Source: Stakelama flava
GTDB taxonomy: Bacteria > Pseudomonadota > Alphaproteobacteria > Sphingomonadales > Sphingomonadaceae
Assembly (NCBI RefSeq): GCF_019351405.1
Contig: NZ_JAHWZX010000004.1
Location: forward strand, 186,001-250,000
Direction of reading: 5' to 3'
DNA length: 64,000 bases
This document shows positions 17,669 through 27,336 of this stretch, piece after piece. Under the pieces are notes generated by a model. That model was not told where the DNA came from, searched no databases, and saw nothing but the letters and a program-made list of their open reading frames with translations. How positions within the stretch are numbered: position 1 is the first letter of the stretch; each line of letters begins with the position of its first letter. The translations under genes and the position numbers were made by a program.

Positions 17669-18364
17669 TCAGGTGACCAGGGCGGTGAGGCCGTCCTGGT
17701 CCCTGATCACGATGCCGTGCGCGCCGCGCCGTTCGATCAGGCCGTCGCGTTCCAGCCCGGTAAGCGTCCGGCTGACGGTTTCGATGGTCAGGCCCAGCAA
17801 TTGGGCCATTTCGCCGCGTGAAAGCGGAAGGTCGAAGGCTTTGGCGTCATGGCAAGCCGCCGGGCTTGCCGCGCGCGCGAATTCAAGCAGCAGCGCCGCC
17901 ACGCGTGCGGTCGATTTGCGCTTGCTGATCAGATCTATCAGGCTTCGTGCACGGCCGAGGTCGCGTGTCGTTTCCTGCAACATCCGGGCGGCCAGCGCGG
18001 GGTGGCTGTTGACCAGCGATTCGATTTGTTCGCGCGGGAACAGGCATGCTTCGCTATCGGTCAACGCCATGACGTGCAGGTCGTCACCGGGCGCGAACAA
18101 CTGCCCCAGCAACCCCGCCGGGTGGGCGAGGGCGACGATGCGTTCGGTCCCGTCGGCATCGATCGTTGCGATCTTTGCAGCGCCGCGGATCAGCGTTGCA
18201 AAGCCATAATTGCTATCGCCCGCCGCGATGATGGTGTCGCCGCGCGAATAGCGGCGGCGGCGGCCATAGCGGGTAAGTTCTTCGCGCTCCGCCTCGCCGA
18301 GCACTGCACAGATCGCGCGGTCGGCGATTGTGCACTGATCGCAAAAGGCGGGGCCGTCATTCAC
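17669..18364 (-). CDS. Fnr-type oxygen-responsive regulator (Crp family)
   Basis: The 231-residue protein has an N-terminal Cys8-x2-Cys11-x7-Cys19 cluster and a further Cys107, the spacing of FNR-type [4Fe-4S] sensors. A cNMP-type fold follows, with a Crp-type helix-turn-helix near 175-215 ([21 protein letters not shown]) in which E-x-x-S-R matches FNR DNA recognition. It is therefore likely an oxygen-sensing activator/repressor. The start is a GTG that overlaps the purQ stop as GTGA, so it is coupled to purine genes, an unusual partner. Confidence 0.87.
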   Translation of the reverse strand: MNDGPAFCDQCTIADRAICAVLGEAEREELTRYGRRRRYSRGDTIIAAGDSNYGFATLIRGAAKIATIDADGTERIVALAHPAGLLGQLFAPGDDLHVMALTDSEACLFPREQIESLVNSHPALAARMLQETTRDLGRARSLIDLISKRKSTARVAALLLEFARAASPAACHDAKAFDLPLSRGEMAQLLGLTIETVSRTLTGLERDGLIERRGAHGIVIRDQDGLTALVT

Positions 18365-19026
18365 CCCACGCGCTCCAGCAGCCCTTCGAACAGGCGCCGT
18401 CCGTCATCGCCGCCATGCGCCGTTTCGATCCGGCGTTCGGGATGCGGCATCATGCCAAGCACATTGCCTTTTTCGTTGACGATGCCCGCGATGTTGCGCG
18501 CTGACCCATTGATGTTGCCGGTGTAACGAAACGCCACCTGGCCTTCGCCCTCCAGCCGGTCGAGCGTTTCGTCGTCGGCGAAATAATTGCCGTCATGATG
18601 CGCAACCGGGATCGTGATCCGTTCGCCCGACGAATAGCGGTTGGTGAAAAGCGAACGATCATTCTCCACGTTCAGCGTCACGTCGCGACACACGAAATTC
18701 AGCGCGCCGTTGCGCATCAGCGCGCCCGGCAGCAGGCCGATTTCGGTCAGGACCTGAAACCCGTTGCAGATGCCGAGAACGGGCATCCCGCGGTTTGCCG
18801 CATCGACCACCGCCGCGACGATCGGCGAACGTGCCGCGATCGCGCCGCAGCGCAGATAGTCGCCATAGGAAAAGCCGCCAGGCAGCGCGATCAGGCCGGT
18901 TCCGTCGGGCAGCGCGCTTTCGCCGTGCCACACCATCGCCGGGCGGGTCCCCGTAACCTGTTCCAGCGCGACCGCGACGTCGCGATCACAGTTCGAGCCG
19001 GGAAAGACGATTACCGCGCTCTTCAT
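18361..19026 (-). CDS. purQ: phosphoribosylformylglycinamidine synthase subunit PurQ
   Basis: PurQ is the glutaminase subunit that feeds ammonia to PurL in step four of purine synthesis. The 221-residue protein has a class-I amidotransferase fold with nucleophile Cys87 in GICNGFQ and the His-Glu pair in MMPHPERR near the C-terminus. The N-terminal [12 protein letters not shown] is typical. The ATG overlaps the purS stop (ATGA). It works in a complex with PurS and PurL; purL is not in this window. Confidence 0.97.
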   Translation of the reverse strand: MKSAVIVFPGSNCDRDVAVALEQVTGTRPAMVWHGESALPDGTGLIALPGGFSYGDYLRCGAIAARSPIVAAVVDAANRGMPVLGICNGFQVLTEIGLLPGALMRNGALNFVCRDVTLNVENDRSLFTNRYSSGERITIPVAHHDGNYFADDETLDRLEGEGQVAFRYTGNINGSARNIAGIVNEKGNVLGMMPHPERRIETAHGGDDGRRLFEGLLERVG

Positions 19027-19253
19027 TGCCGTTCGACCCGGTAATTTTCGATCACCGTATTCGCGAGCAGCTTTCGGCACATTTCGTCAATCGCTTCGTC
19101 GCTGGTCGCGTCGGCGACGTCGAGTTCGAAAATCTTTCCCGCGCGCACGCCGTTGACGCCGTCGAAGCCGAGCGAACCGAGCGCATGCTCGATCGCCTTG
19201 CCCTGCGGATCGAGCACGCCGGGTTTTAGCGTGACGATAATGCGGAGCTTCAT
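19023..19253 (-). CDS. purS: phosphoribosylformylglycinamidine synthase subunit PurS
   Basis: PurS is the small structural subunit that bridges PurQ and the small form of PurL. The 76-residue length and motifs ([20 protein letters not shown] and GKIFELDV) are diagnostic. It lies between purC and purQ, overlapping purQ by 4 nt. The 95 nt before it, after purC, contain no clear gene. Confidence 0.97.
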   Translation of the reverse strand: MKLRIIVTLKPGVLDPQGKAIEHALGSLGFDGVNGVRAGKIFELDVADATSDEAIDEMCRKLLANTVIENYRVERQ

Positions 19254-19348
19254 TGGCGGTGCCTTCCGGTTGCTAAGGGGTGATGCAGCCGCCTATCGCG
19301 CCCGAACGCACCTCGCAAGCCGGATCGGTCGATTCGGCGGCGCGGCGG

Positions 19349-20128
19349 TTATTTGCCGCGGCGCTTGCGATGGCTGTCGAGGTCGAGCACCTCGGTATCA
19401 CTGCCTTCTGGAAGCAGGCCAAGGCGGCGGGCCACTTCCTGATAGGCTTCGACTTCGCCGCCAAGGTCGCGGCGGAACCGGTCCTTGTCCAGCTTTTCGC
19501 CGGTATTGATATCCCAGAGACGGCAGCCATCGGGGCTGATTTCATCGGCGAGGATGATCCGGGCATAATCATTTTCCCATATCCGGCCGAATTCCAGCTT
19601 GAAATCGACCAGACGGATGCCGATCCCTGCGAACAGGCCCGACAGAAAGTCGTTCACCCGAATCGCCATATCGGCCATGTCGTGCAGTTCGTCCTGGCTG
19701 GCCCAGCCGAATGCGAGAATATGTTCGTCGGTGACCAGCGGGTCGCCCAGCGCATCATCCTTGTAATAATATTCGATGATCGTGCGCGGCAGCGGCTGGC
19801 CTTCCTCGATCCCCAGTCGCTTGGCCATCGATCCGGCGACGACATTGCGCACTACCACTTCGATCGGAACGATCTCCACCTGGCGAATAAGCTGTTCGCG
19901 CATGTTCAGGCGGCGGATGAAGTGGGTCGGCACGCCGATATTGCCGAGCAGCGTGAAAACATGCTCGGAAATACGATTGTTCAACACGCCCTTGCCGTTG
20001 ATCGTGCCTTTTTTCTGCGCGTTGAACGCAGTCGCATCGTCCTTGAAATACTGGATGAGCGTACCGGGTTCCGGCCCTTCATAGAGGATCTTGGCCTTGC
20101 CCTCGTAGATTTGGCGGCGGCGAGCCAT
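19349..20128 (-). CDS. purC: phosphoribosylaminoimidazole-succinocarboxamide synthase
   Basis: PurC joins aspartate to CAIR using ATP to give SAICAR. The 259-residue protein starts with the family pattern [20 protein letters not shown] and contains [19 protein letters not shown] and the ATP-site stretch DFKLEFGR. The ATG at 20128 is chosen because the family begins at [13 protein letters not shown]; an upstream ATG would add 15 unrelated residues. It leads a purC-purS-purQ-fnr group on the minus strand and is divergent from parC with about 210 nt between, a likely double promoter region in which I cannot fix boxes. Confidence 0.96.
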   Translation of the reverse strand: MARRRQIYEGKAKILYEGPEPGTLIQYFKDDATAFNAQKKGTINGKGVLNNRISEHVFTLLGNIGVPTHFIRRLNMREQLIRQVEIVPIEVVVRNVVAGSMAKRLGIEEGQPLPRTIIEYYYKDDALGDPLVTDEHILAFGWASQDELHDMADMAIRVNDFLSGLFAGIGIRLVDFKLEFGRIWENDYARIILADEISPDGCRLWDINTGEKLDKDRFRRDLGGEVEAYQEVARRLGLLPEGSDTEVLDLDSHRKRRGK

Positions 20129-20338
20129 GGCGCGAATATCCTTGCAGCAAAAACAGTCAGCCCCGGCGATCACGGGTGAACCGCGCGCGCCGGGGCAATC
20201 GGACAGCGGCTATACATCAGCACCGCATGGGGCGCAATCAAGCTGCGCACCCGATAATCTGCATAACCGCAGCACAGCGAAACGCACCGGGAACAACCGG
20301 CTCGCATGGCGCAAAAAGCCCTGCTATCGACACAGGCG

Positions 20339-22579
20339 ATGGCAACAGATTTTTCCGACCCCTTCGATCAGATCGTCGATGCGCCGTTCGACAGCGCCTT
20401 GTCCGAACGATATCTCGTCTATGCGCTGTCGACGATCACCGCGCGATCGCTGCCCGACGTTCGTGACGGGCTGAAACCCGTTCATCGGCGGCTGTTATGG
20501 GCGATGCGCCTGCTTCGGCTCGACCCCAATCAGGCGTATAAGAAATCGGCGCGCGTGGTCGGCGATGTCATCGGCAAATATCATCCGCACGGCGACCAGT
20601 CGGTCTATGACGCGATGGTCCGTCTCGCGCAGAACTTCGCGCTTCGCTATCCGCTGGTCGACGGGCAGGGCAATTTCGGCAATATCGACGGCGATAACGC
20701 CGCTGCCTATCGCTATACCGAAGCGCGATTGACCCAGGTCGCGATCGACCTGATGGCGGGTCTGGATGAAGACGCCGTTGATTACCGCGCTACCTATAAT
20801 GGCGAGGATCGCGAGCCGGAGCTGTTTCCAGGCCTGTTCCCGAACCTGCTGGCGAACGGCGCGAGCGGGATCGCGGTGGGGATGGCGACCAGCATTCCGC
20901 CGCACAATGCCGCCGAACTGATCGATGCCGCGATCATGCTGATCGATCAGCCGGGGGCGGATGACGCACAGGTGCTCACCCATGTCAGGGGGCCGGACTT
21001 TCCCACCGGCGGAGCGGTGGTGGACAGCCCCGAAGCGATTGCAGAGGCATATCGTACCGGCAAGGGATCGTTCCGAATGCGCGCGCGCTGGGAGGTGGAG
21101 GTTCTGGGCCGCGGGGCCTGGGTCGCGGTGGTTACCGAAATCCCCTATGGCGTGCAGAAGGGCAAGCTGATCGAGCAGATTGCAGGGCTGATCAACGACA
21201 AGAAACTGCCAATCCTTGCCGATATTCGCGATGAATCGGATGCCGAGATACGCATTGTGCTGGAACCGCGCAGCCGTTCGGTCGATGCCGAACTGCTGAT
21301 GGACGGCCTGTTCCGCATGAGCGATCTGGAAAGCCGGTTCGGGCTGAACCTGAATGTTCTGGACGCAACCCGGACGCCGCGAGTGATGAGCTTGCGCGAA
21401 GCGTTGCTCGCATGGGTCGATCATCAGTTCATCGTGCTTCGCCGCCGGACCGAACACCGGCTGGCGAAGATCGCCGATCGGATGGAATTGCTCGACGGCT
21501 ATATCATCGCGTTCCTCAACCTTGACCGGGTGATCGAAATCATCCGGACCGAGGATGAGCCGAAAGCGGTGATGATGGCCGAATTCGACCTCACCGACCG
21601 GCAGGCCGAGGCGATCCTGAACATGCGGCTGCGCAGTTTGCGCAAGCTGGAGGAAATGGAACTGAAGCGCGAGCGCGCCGATCTGGAAAAGGAGCAGGAT
21701 GACCTTACCAAATTGCTCGGTTCCGATGCGCGCCAGCGGACGCGGCTGAAACGCGATCTCGGCAAGATACGCGATCGCTACGGCCCCGAAACCGCGCTTG
21801 GTGCGCGAAGAACGCGGATCGAGGAAGCGGCACCCGCGCGCGAAATCCCGCTGGAGGCGATGATCGAACGCGAACCGGTGACGGTGATCCTTTCACGCCT
21901 CGGCTGGATTCGCGCGATGAAGGGACATGTAGACCTTTCCACCGCCGATACGCTGAAGTTCAAGGAAGGCGACGGACCGCGCTTCGCCTTTCATGCGCAC
22001 ACGACCGACAAGTTGCTTCTGGCGTCCGAAACCGGGCGTTTCTACACGCTGGGCGCCGACAAGCTGCCCGGCGGCCGGGGCTTTGGCGAACCGGTCGGGC
22101 TGATGATCGACCTGAACGGTGACATTGCAGGGCTGCTGACTGCAAGCATGGCCGACAAGATTCTGGTGGCGGCAAGCGATGGACGCGGTTTCATCGTGAA
22201 GACGTCCGATGTTCTGGCCGAAACGCGAAAGGGCAAGCAGGTCGTCAATCCGCGCAAGGGCGCGACACTGAAGGTCGTTCGCCCGGTCGAGGCGCAGGAT
22301 GATTATGTCGCGTCGATCGGCGACAATCGCAAACTGGTGGTTTTCCCGCTCAACGAACTTGCCGAACTGACGCGCGGGCAGGGGGTGCAGCTTCAGCGGT
22401 ATCGCGACGGCGGCTTGTCGGATGCGCGCACCTTTCGTTTCGAAGAGGGGCTGAGCTGGACCATGGGCGGCGAACAGGGGCGAACGCGCACCGAAAGCGA
22501 TATGAGCCAGTGGCGCGCGGCGCGCGGCGCGGCGGGGCGAATGCCGCCCAACGGATTTCCGCGCGATAATCGCTTCTGA
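20339..22579 (+). CDS. parC: DNA topoisomerase IV subunit A
   Basis: ParC is the breakage-reunion subunit that decatenates chromosomes together with ParE. The 746-residue protein has the winged-helix domain with active-site Tyr126 in RYTEARL, the tower and coiled-coil region (about 350-480), and a C-terminal beta-propeller (about 500-720) with a GKQVVNPRKGATL blade. The start at 20339 gives the family-like MATDFSDPFDQIVDAPFD; an ATG 33 nt upstream is possible. In the quinolone region the sequence is HPHGDQSVYD, with Gln where E. coli ParC has Ser80. Confidence 0.95.
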   Translation: MATDFSDPFDQIVDAPFDSALSERYLVYALSTITARSLPDVRDGLKPVHRRLLWAMRLLRLDPNQAYKKSARVVGDVIGKYHPHGDQSVYDAMVRLAQNFALRYPLVDGQGNFGNIDGDNAAAYRYTEARLTQVAIDLMAGLDEDAVDYRATYNGEDREPELFPGLFPNLLANGASGIAVGMATSIPPHNAAELIDAAIMLIDQPGADDAQVLTHVRGPDFPTGGAVVDSPEAIAEAYRTGKGSFRMRARWEVEVLGRGAWVAVVTEIPYGVQKGKLIEQIAGLINDKKLPILADIRDESDAEIRIVLEPRSRSVDAELLMDGLFRMSDLESRFGLNLNVLDATRTPRVMSLREALLAWVDHQFIVLRRRTEHRLAKIADRMELLDGYIIAFLNLDRVIEIIRTEDEPKAVMMAEFDLTDRQAEAILNMRLRSLRKLEEMELKRERADLEKEQDDLTKLLGSDARQRTRLKRDLGKIRDRYGPETALGARRTRIEEAAPAREIPLEAMIEREPVTVILSRLGWIRAMKGHVDLSTADTLKFKEGDGPRFAFHAHTTDKLLLASETGRFYTLGADKLPGGRGFGEPVGLMIDLNGDIAGLLTASMADKILVAASDGRGFIVKTSDVLAETRKGKQVVNPRKGATLKVVRPVEAQDDYVASIGDNRKLVVFPLNELAELTRGQGVQLQRYRDGGLSDARTFRFEEGLSWTMGGEQGRTRTESDMSQWRAARGAAGRMPPNGFPRDNRF

Positions 22580-22629
22580 TCCTGTGCTTTGACGGGAAAT
22601 TAACCAGTCGGGATGTAGCGCACGAACCA

Positions 22630-24348
22630 ATGGTATTTCATCGGTCCAGAACGCCGAAGACGGATTTTCCGCCCAAACCGGAGGAGCGGGCATCGTCGGG
22701 CCATGGCGCGGACCCGGCACCGATGTCGGCCATGCTCGACCTGCTGCCCATTCCCGCCGCGATCGTGACGTTGAGCAACGGTGAACTGTGCTTCGGGGCG
22801 GTGAATCAGCCATTTCGCCATGCCGGGCTGGGCACTGCCGCCGCACAATCCCCGCTCGTGCAGCATCTTGGCAACGCTATGAAACGCTTCCTGCTTTCGC
22901 GCGATTCGCGTCACAGCTTTTCATGGGAACTCGGTTCGTCGGTCGATTGCCGCTATTTTCAGGTAACCCTTGCGCGGCGCTCGGCGTGCGGTGCCGATCC
23001 GCAATGCCTGGTCAGTCTGGTCGATCAGACCGGCGAGCAGCGCACCGAACACAGCCTCCGGCGCGAAATGAGCACCGATGCGCTCACCGGGCTGCCCAAC
23101 CGGACGGGCTTTGGCGATCTGATCGACGCTACGATCGACGATGCCCGCCGCGACCAATATGCGGTTCTGGCGATCAATCTCGACCGGTTCAGCCGGATCA
23201 ACGCCTGTATGGGCGGGGTGTCGGGGGACGAACTGCTGATTTCGGTGGCCCGGCGGTTGAAAGGCGCACTTCGCGGACGCGACGTACTGGCGCGAACCGG
23301 CGGTGATGAATTCGCCATCCTTCTCGTGCTGGACGACGGACCGGAAGACGCCGTCCAGGTGGCGTCACGCATTCGCGGCGCGCTGGCCAGCCCGTTTCGG
23401 CTGTCGGATTTCGAAATTCGCGTCGATTGCGCCATCGGCGTTGCGCTGGGGACCGACAATATGCGCGTGGTGGAGGATATGATCCGTCATGCCCAGTTCG
23501 CGGTCAACCGCGCCAAGCGCACGGGCCGGACCGAAATCTATCAAAGCCAGATTTTCGCGCTAGCCCGCCGCCAATTCGGTATCGAAACCGAGTTGCGACG
23601 GGCGATCGATACCGGCCGGATGATGCTGCATTATCAGCCGATCTGCGATCTGGCGACCGGCCGGGTGGTGTCGTTCGAAGCGCTCGCCCGGTGGCGGAAC
23701 GAGGCGGGGCAGGAAATTCCGCCGAGCGAATTCATTCCCGTGGCCGAAGAATCGGGCCTGATCGTTCCGCTGGGTCGCTGGGCGATCGAAGAGGCGGCGA
23801 AAACCCTGTCGCTTTGGGATCGGGGCGGCGAAGCGGCGCAGGGTGTGAAACTGGCGGTAAACCTGTCGGCGATCCAGCTTCAGCGAGACGATGTGCCGCA
23901 GCTGCTGCAGGATACGCTTTCCCGATACGCCCTTGGCGGCGACCGGATTACGCTGGAACTTACCGAAAGCGCGATCGTGTCGGACCCCGATCGAATCACG
24001 AAACTGATGCACGCGTTGAAGGAAATCGGCGCGACACTGGCGATGGACGATTTCGGCACCGGCTATTCGAACCTTGCCTATCTTCAGCGGCTGCCGATCG
24101 ATGTGTTGAAGATCGACCGCAGCTTCGTTGCCGGCATGTTGGCCGATCGCGACAAGATCGCCATTGTGCGCGCCGTCCTGTCGCTTGCGCAGGCGCTGGG
24201 CATGGCGACCACTGCCGAGGGCATCGAAACCAACGAACTGGCCCAGACGCTGGCCGCGCTCGGCTGCACCTATGGACAGGGCTTTCTATACGCGCGTCCG
24301 CTTGCGCCGAATGCCGCGTATCAGTTCCTGCTTGATCGCAACGCCTGA
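22630..24348 (+). CDS. GGDEF/EAL cyclic-di-GMP protein
   Basis: The 572-residue protein has a poorly defined sensor region (1-140), a GGDEF diguanylate cyclase domain (about 145-305) and an EAL phosphodiesterase domain (about 320-570). GGDEF is canonical at 224-228, and an intact RxxD inhibitory site lies five residues before it (Arg215, Asp218). The EAL domain keeps EAL at 350-352, LELTES at 442-447, DDFGTGYS at 473-480 and KIDRSF. Both activities may be retained. No membrane helix is seen. Its last 28 nt overlap the convergent cca gene. Confidence 0.93.
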   Translation: MVFHRSRTPKTDFPPKPEERASSGHGADPAPMSAMLDLLPIPAAIVTLSNGELCFGAVNQPFRHAGLGTAAAQSPLVQHLGNAMKRFLLSRDSRHSFSWELGSSVDCRYFQVTLARRSACGADPQCLVSLVDQTGEQRTEHSLRREMSTDALTGLPNRTGFGDLIDATIDDARRDQYAVLAINLDRFSRINACMGGVSGDELLISVARRLKGALRGRDVLARTGGDEFAILLVLDDGPEDAVQVASRIRGALASPFRLSDFEIRVDCAIGVALGTDNMRVVEDMIRHAQFAVNRAKRTGRTEIYQSQIFALARRQFGIETELRRAIDTGRMMLHYQPICDLATGRVVSFEALARWRNEAGQEIPPSEFIPVAEESGLIVPLGRWAIEEAAKTLSLWDRGGEAAQGVKLAVNLSAIQLQRDDVPQLLQDTLSRYALGGDRITLELTESAIVSDPDRITKLMHALKEIGATLAMDDFGTGYSNLAYLQRLPIDVLKIDRSFVAGMLADRDKIAIVRAVLSLAQALGMATTAEGIETNELAQTLAALGCTYGQGFLYARPLAPNAAYQFLLDRNA

Positions 24349-25523
24349 TCGACCTTTGCATCGGCAAGGGCTTCGACCCGCCCCTTGTCGGGAAAGCCTT
24401 CCGCGATCCATTGGTCCTCGATCTCACGCAGCAGTTGAGCAACTTGCGGTCCCTTGCCGATACCGCGCGCCACCAGCGCGCCTCCGGTCAGTGGGAAGCC
24501 GGGAACCGGCCAGTCCATGATACGGCGAATTGCGGCCTCGCTGTCGCTCATATCGGTCAAAATCAGCCGATCGAGCGCGCTCTCGCGCCCCAAGCGATAG
24601 GTCAGTTCCTCGGCTGACCCCGCGGCATCGACTGCTGCATGGCCCAGCCGCCTGCGCTGCGCATTGGAAAGTTTCAGCCGCGCCCCCACATTCTCGGCCG
24701 TTTTCGGATCGCGCGGCAAGAGTGCAGCCAGCCGGCGGATGGGATCAGGAGCGAGGCCGGCTTCGACTTCCCGGTTCACGCACAGGTCAAGGCGCGCAAC
24801 GCCGCTTGTATCGATTTCCGGCAGCACAGGCTTGAGCACCTGATGCTCGATCATGAGCGCGACTACTGCCACGGCCGAGCGTGCGACGAGCAGCTTCAGC
24901 ATTTCGTCGGCAATGCGTTCGCGCGACAGCGCCATCAGGTCGTTGGCTCGCGCGATGCAGGCGGAAAGGCCGGATTCGTCGGGCGAATCGCCGAACCGGG
25001 CGAGGAAGCGGAAGAAGCGCAGGATACGCAAATGATCCTCGGCAATGCGCTGCAACGGATCGCCGATGAACCGAACGCGGCGCTGCGAAAGATCGCCCAG
25101 CCCGTCGAAATAATCGAAAACTTCCCCCGACAGGGGATCGGCGTACAGTGCATTGATAGTGAAATCGCGTCGCGCGGCATCGGCCCGCCAGTCATCGGTA
25201 AAGGCCACCGTCGCGTGGCGTCCGTCGGTTTCCAGATCGTGACGAAGCGTTGTTACTTCGATCGGACCGCTGCCCAGGATGGCGGTGATCGTGCCGTGTT
25301 TCAGGCCGGTCGGAACGCTGCGGATGCCGGCATCGGCAAGCATCGCCAATATCGCGTCGGGCCGGTGGATGGTGGCCATGTCGACATCGGCAACCCGTAT
25401 GCCGATCAGCGTGTCGCGCACCGCGCCGCCGACGAATCGCGCTTCGCCGCGATCGGCGCCGAGCGCCTGGCCGAGCGCATCCAGCCCCTCTCGGTCGCGC
25501 CAGGGTGCATCGGGGAGTTTCAT
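24321..25523 (-). CDS. cca: CCA tRNA nucleotidyltransferase
   Basis: This class-II nucleotidyltransferase adds or repairs the CCA end of tRNAs. The 400-residue protein has the head motif VGGAVRD (31-37), the catalytic Asp46/Asp48 pair in DVDMAT, and RRDFTINAL near 120. The neck motif and RNA-binding region follow (RILRFFRFLARFG, then SRERIADEML). It overlaps the upstream Nudix gene by 4 nt, forming a DUF1285-Nudix-cca operon common in alphaproteobacteria. Confidence 0.95.
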   Translation of the reverse strand: MKLPDAPWRDREGLDALGQALGADRGEARFVGGAVRDTLIGIRVADVDMATIHRPDAILAMLADAGIRSVPTGLKHGTITAILGSGPIEVTTLRHDLETDGRHATVAFTDDWRADAARRDFTINALYADPLSGEVFDYFDGLGDLSQRRVRFIGDPLQRIAEDHLRILRFFRFLARFGDSPDESGLSACIARANDLMALSRERIADEMLKLLVARSAVAVVALMIEHQVLKPVLPEIDTSGVARLDLCVNREVEAGLAPDPIRRLAALLPRDPKTAENVGARLKLSNAQRRRLGHAAVDAAGSAEELTYRLGRESALDRLILTDMSDSEAAIRRIMDWPVPGFPLTGGALVARGIGKGPQVAQLLREIEDQWIAEGFPDKGRVEALADAKVDQALRSSRN

Positions 25524-26122
25524 GGCGTCCAGGACAGCCTGCGCGACAGGTTGACGATCATCGCCGCGGTCGCGCCCCAGATCCTGCGTTCATCCCAGAA
25601 TATCTCGTAATAATGCCGATTGCGGCCCTGCCATTCGACTTCCGCTTCCAGATGATTGGTGGCGTCGAGCAGAAAGTCGAGCGGTACTTCGAACACATCA
25701 TCGACCTCACCGGGTTCGGCACGAAAGCGAAGATCGGGCGGAATAACGCCGACCACCGGCGTGACCTGAAATCCGGTGATGGTGCGATAGCGGTCGGCCA
25801 ACCCGACGATCCGCACCTGATCGGCCGGCAGAGCGATCTCCTCATGCGCTTCGCGAAGCGCCGCGGCGACCAGATCGGTATCGCTGTCGTCCTTGCGTCC
25901 GCCGGGAAACGCGATCTGGCCGGCATGATTGCGCAAATGGCGGGTGCGCTGGGTCAGGATCACGCCCGGATGGGGGCGATCGGTAACCGCGACCAGGACT
26001 GCCGCGTCGATCAGCGTGGTATCGCCGCCAAGCATCGCATCGCCGTCATCGCCGGTCAGCAGCACGACATGATCGGGTGAGGCGTCGCCCAGTGCTTCGG
26101 AAAGCCGTTCGAACAAGCTCAT
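25520..26122 (-). CDS. Nudix hydrolase, CoA pyrophosphatase type (NudL)
   Basis: The 200-residue protein has the CoA-diphosphatase form of the Nudix box: LRNHAGQIAFPGG followed by RKDDSDTD and then ALREAHEEIAL. Members of this branch split CoA into 3',5'-ADP and phosphopantetheine. The ATG at 26122 overlaps the DUF1285 stop (ATGA). The next gene, cca, starts 4 nt inside this gene's end, so the three genes are translationally coupled. Confidence 0.9.
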   Translation of the reverse strand: MSLFERLSEALGDASPDHVVLLTGDDGDAMLGGDTTLIDAAVLVAVTDRPHPGVILTQRTRHLRNHAGQIAFPGGRKDDSDTDLVAAALREAHEEIALPADQVRIVGLADRYRTITGFQVTPVVGVIPPDLRFRAEPGEVDDVFEVPLDFLLDATNHLEAEVEWQGRNRHYYEIFWDERRIWGATAAMIVNLSRRLSWTP

Positions 26123-26685
26123 TCGGCATCTCCCACGGCGAAAAAAGCCCTGTCGCTCCATATGCCTGACGGGCCATCTTGATCCGCAAGAATGCGTTCG
26201 GCCAGTTCGTAATAGACTGGCCGGGCGAGCAATGCCTCCAGCCCGTATCGGACCAGCAAATAGGGGTGCGGACCGTTAGCGGTGGCGACAAAGCGGATGG
26301 GGTGGTCGCCGTTCGCCACGACAAGGTCGCCGGTGTTGAGCCGAAAGGCGAGGCGCGATTGACGCCCCGTGCCCTCCGCCTTCATTTCGACGGCCACGAA
26401 AGGCGCATCGTCCACCGCGATTGTCAGTTTCTCGACCGGCGTGACCAACACATATCCACCATCCGCCTCGCGCCGCAAAATGGTGGAAAACAGCCGCACC
26501 ATGGCGGGGCGGGCGATCGGCTCGCCGCGATGATACCAGCTGCCGTCGCGCGTGATCCGCATTTCGCTGTCGCCGCAGCGCGCCGGGTTCCAGCTTTCCA
26601 CCGGTGGCAGACGACGATCCTGCGCCAGCCGGGCGATTTCGGCGAGCGACAGCGATTCCAGATCGGGTAACGGCGGCATCGGCAT
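26119..26685 (-). CDS. DUF1285 family protein
   Basis: The 188-residue protein matches the DUF1285 pattern ITRDGSWYHRGEPIARPAMVRLFSTILRR split over residues about 44-72, followed by VTPVEKLTIAVDDAPFVAVE and GHPYLLVRYGLEALLARPVYYEL-like segments. The function of the family is not established. It heads the operon with the Nudix enzyme and cca. In-frame ATGs at 26685 and 26679 are both possible. Confidence 0.85.
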   Translation of the reverse strand: MPMPPLPDLESLSLAEIARLAQDRRLPPVESWNPARCGDSEMRITRDGSWYHRGEPIARPAMVRLFSTILRREADGGYVLVTPVEKLTIAVDDAPFVAVEMKAEGTGRQSRLAFRLNTGDLVVANGDHPIRFVATANGPHPYLLVRYGLEALLARPVYYELAERILADQDGPSGIWSDRAFFAVGDAE

Positions 26686-26696
26686 CGCGAAACCGC

Positions 26697-27248
26697 CTAG
26701 GCCAGGGTGGCGGCCGACCGCAAGCCGGATCGGGGTGCGGGAAGCGGGCGAGCCTCCAGCCGGCCGTACGAAAAGGGAAGCGCCGCGCCGCGCGAAAGCA
26801 GCCGGTGGCGCTCAACCGGGCCGGGTAGCTCCCAATTTCCTGTTGCATCGGCAGTGAAGCCGAACGGTGCGTAATAGCCCGGGTCGCCAATCAGCATCTG
26901 CGACCCGGTGTCGGCAGCGGCCCCTGCATCGACCCGCCCCAGTATTTCGCGCAGCATCGCCCGCCCGATCCCGATATTCTGATGATCGATATCCACCGCG
27001 ATCGGCCCCACCATCACCAGCGGCGTCGTCCGCGCGCCATCGCGAAGCTGTACCGGCCAGCACTGTATCGAACCTACCAGTTCCCCCCCGTCACTGAGCG
27101 CAGCCAGGCTGAGCGCGTCCATGGGCAGCGCCCCGGCGCGGATATGGTAAGCAGTGCGGTGATGCCGGTCGGTCCCGAACGCGCGATCGAGCAGCGATTC
27201 GATCGCGCCGGGATCGATCCGGTCTAGAGGGACGAATTCTGGCTGCAC
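26697..27248 (-). CDS. GNAT-family N-acetyltransferase (YhbS-like)
   Basis: The 183-residue protein has the GNAT core. A beta-bulge strand (VMVGPIAVDIDHQNIGIGRAMLRE split at about 78-100) contains the acetyl-CoA pyrophosphate loop Q-x-x-x-G-x-G/A, and LIGDPGYYAPFGFTA is typical of YhbS-like members. The start is a GTG with no strong ribosome-binding site. The acceptor substrate is unknown. It lies 11 nt upstream of the DUF1285 gene on the same strand. Confidence 0.8.
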   Translation of the reverse strand: MQPEFVPLDRIDPGAIESLLDRAFGTDRHHRTAYHIRAGALPMDALSLAALSDGGELVGSIQCWPVQLRDGARTTPLVMVGPIAVDIDHQNIGIGRAMLREILGRVDAGAAADTGSQMLIGDPGYYAPFGFTADATGNWELPGPVERHRLLSRGAALPFSYGRLEARPLPAPRSGLRSAATLA

Positions 27249-27336
27249 GACATTTCTGCTGGCAATGGACGGGACGGGCCGCGCGCTTTAGCGTTGCGGA
27301 TGATCGAGCGCAAAGCCAATCGCAAGGAAGCGGCCG

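Noticed and set aside
19273..19572. 99-residue frame spanning the purC-purS gap on the minus strand
   Set aside because: Most of it lies in another frame of purC and no ribosome site or known family supports it.
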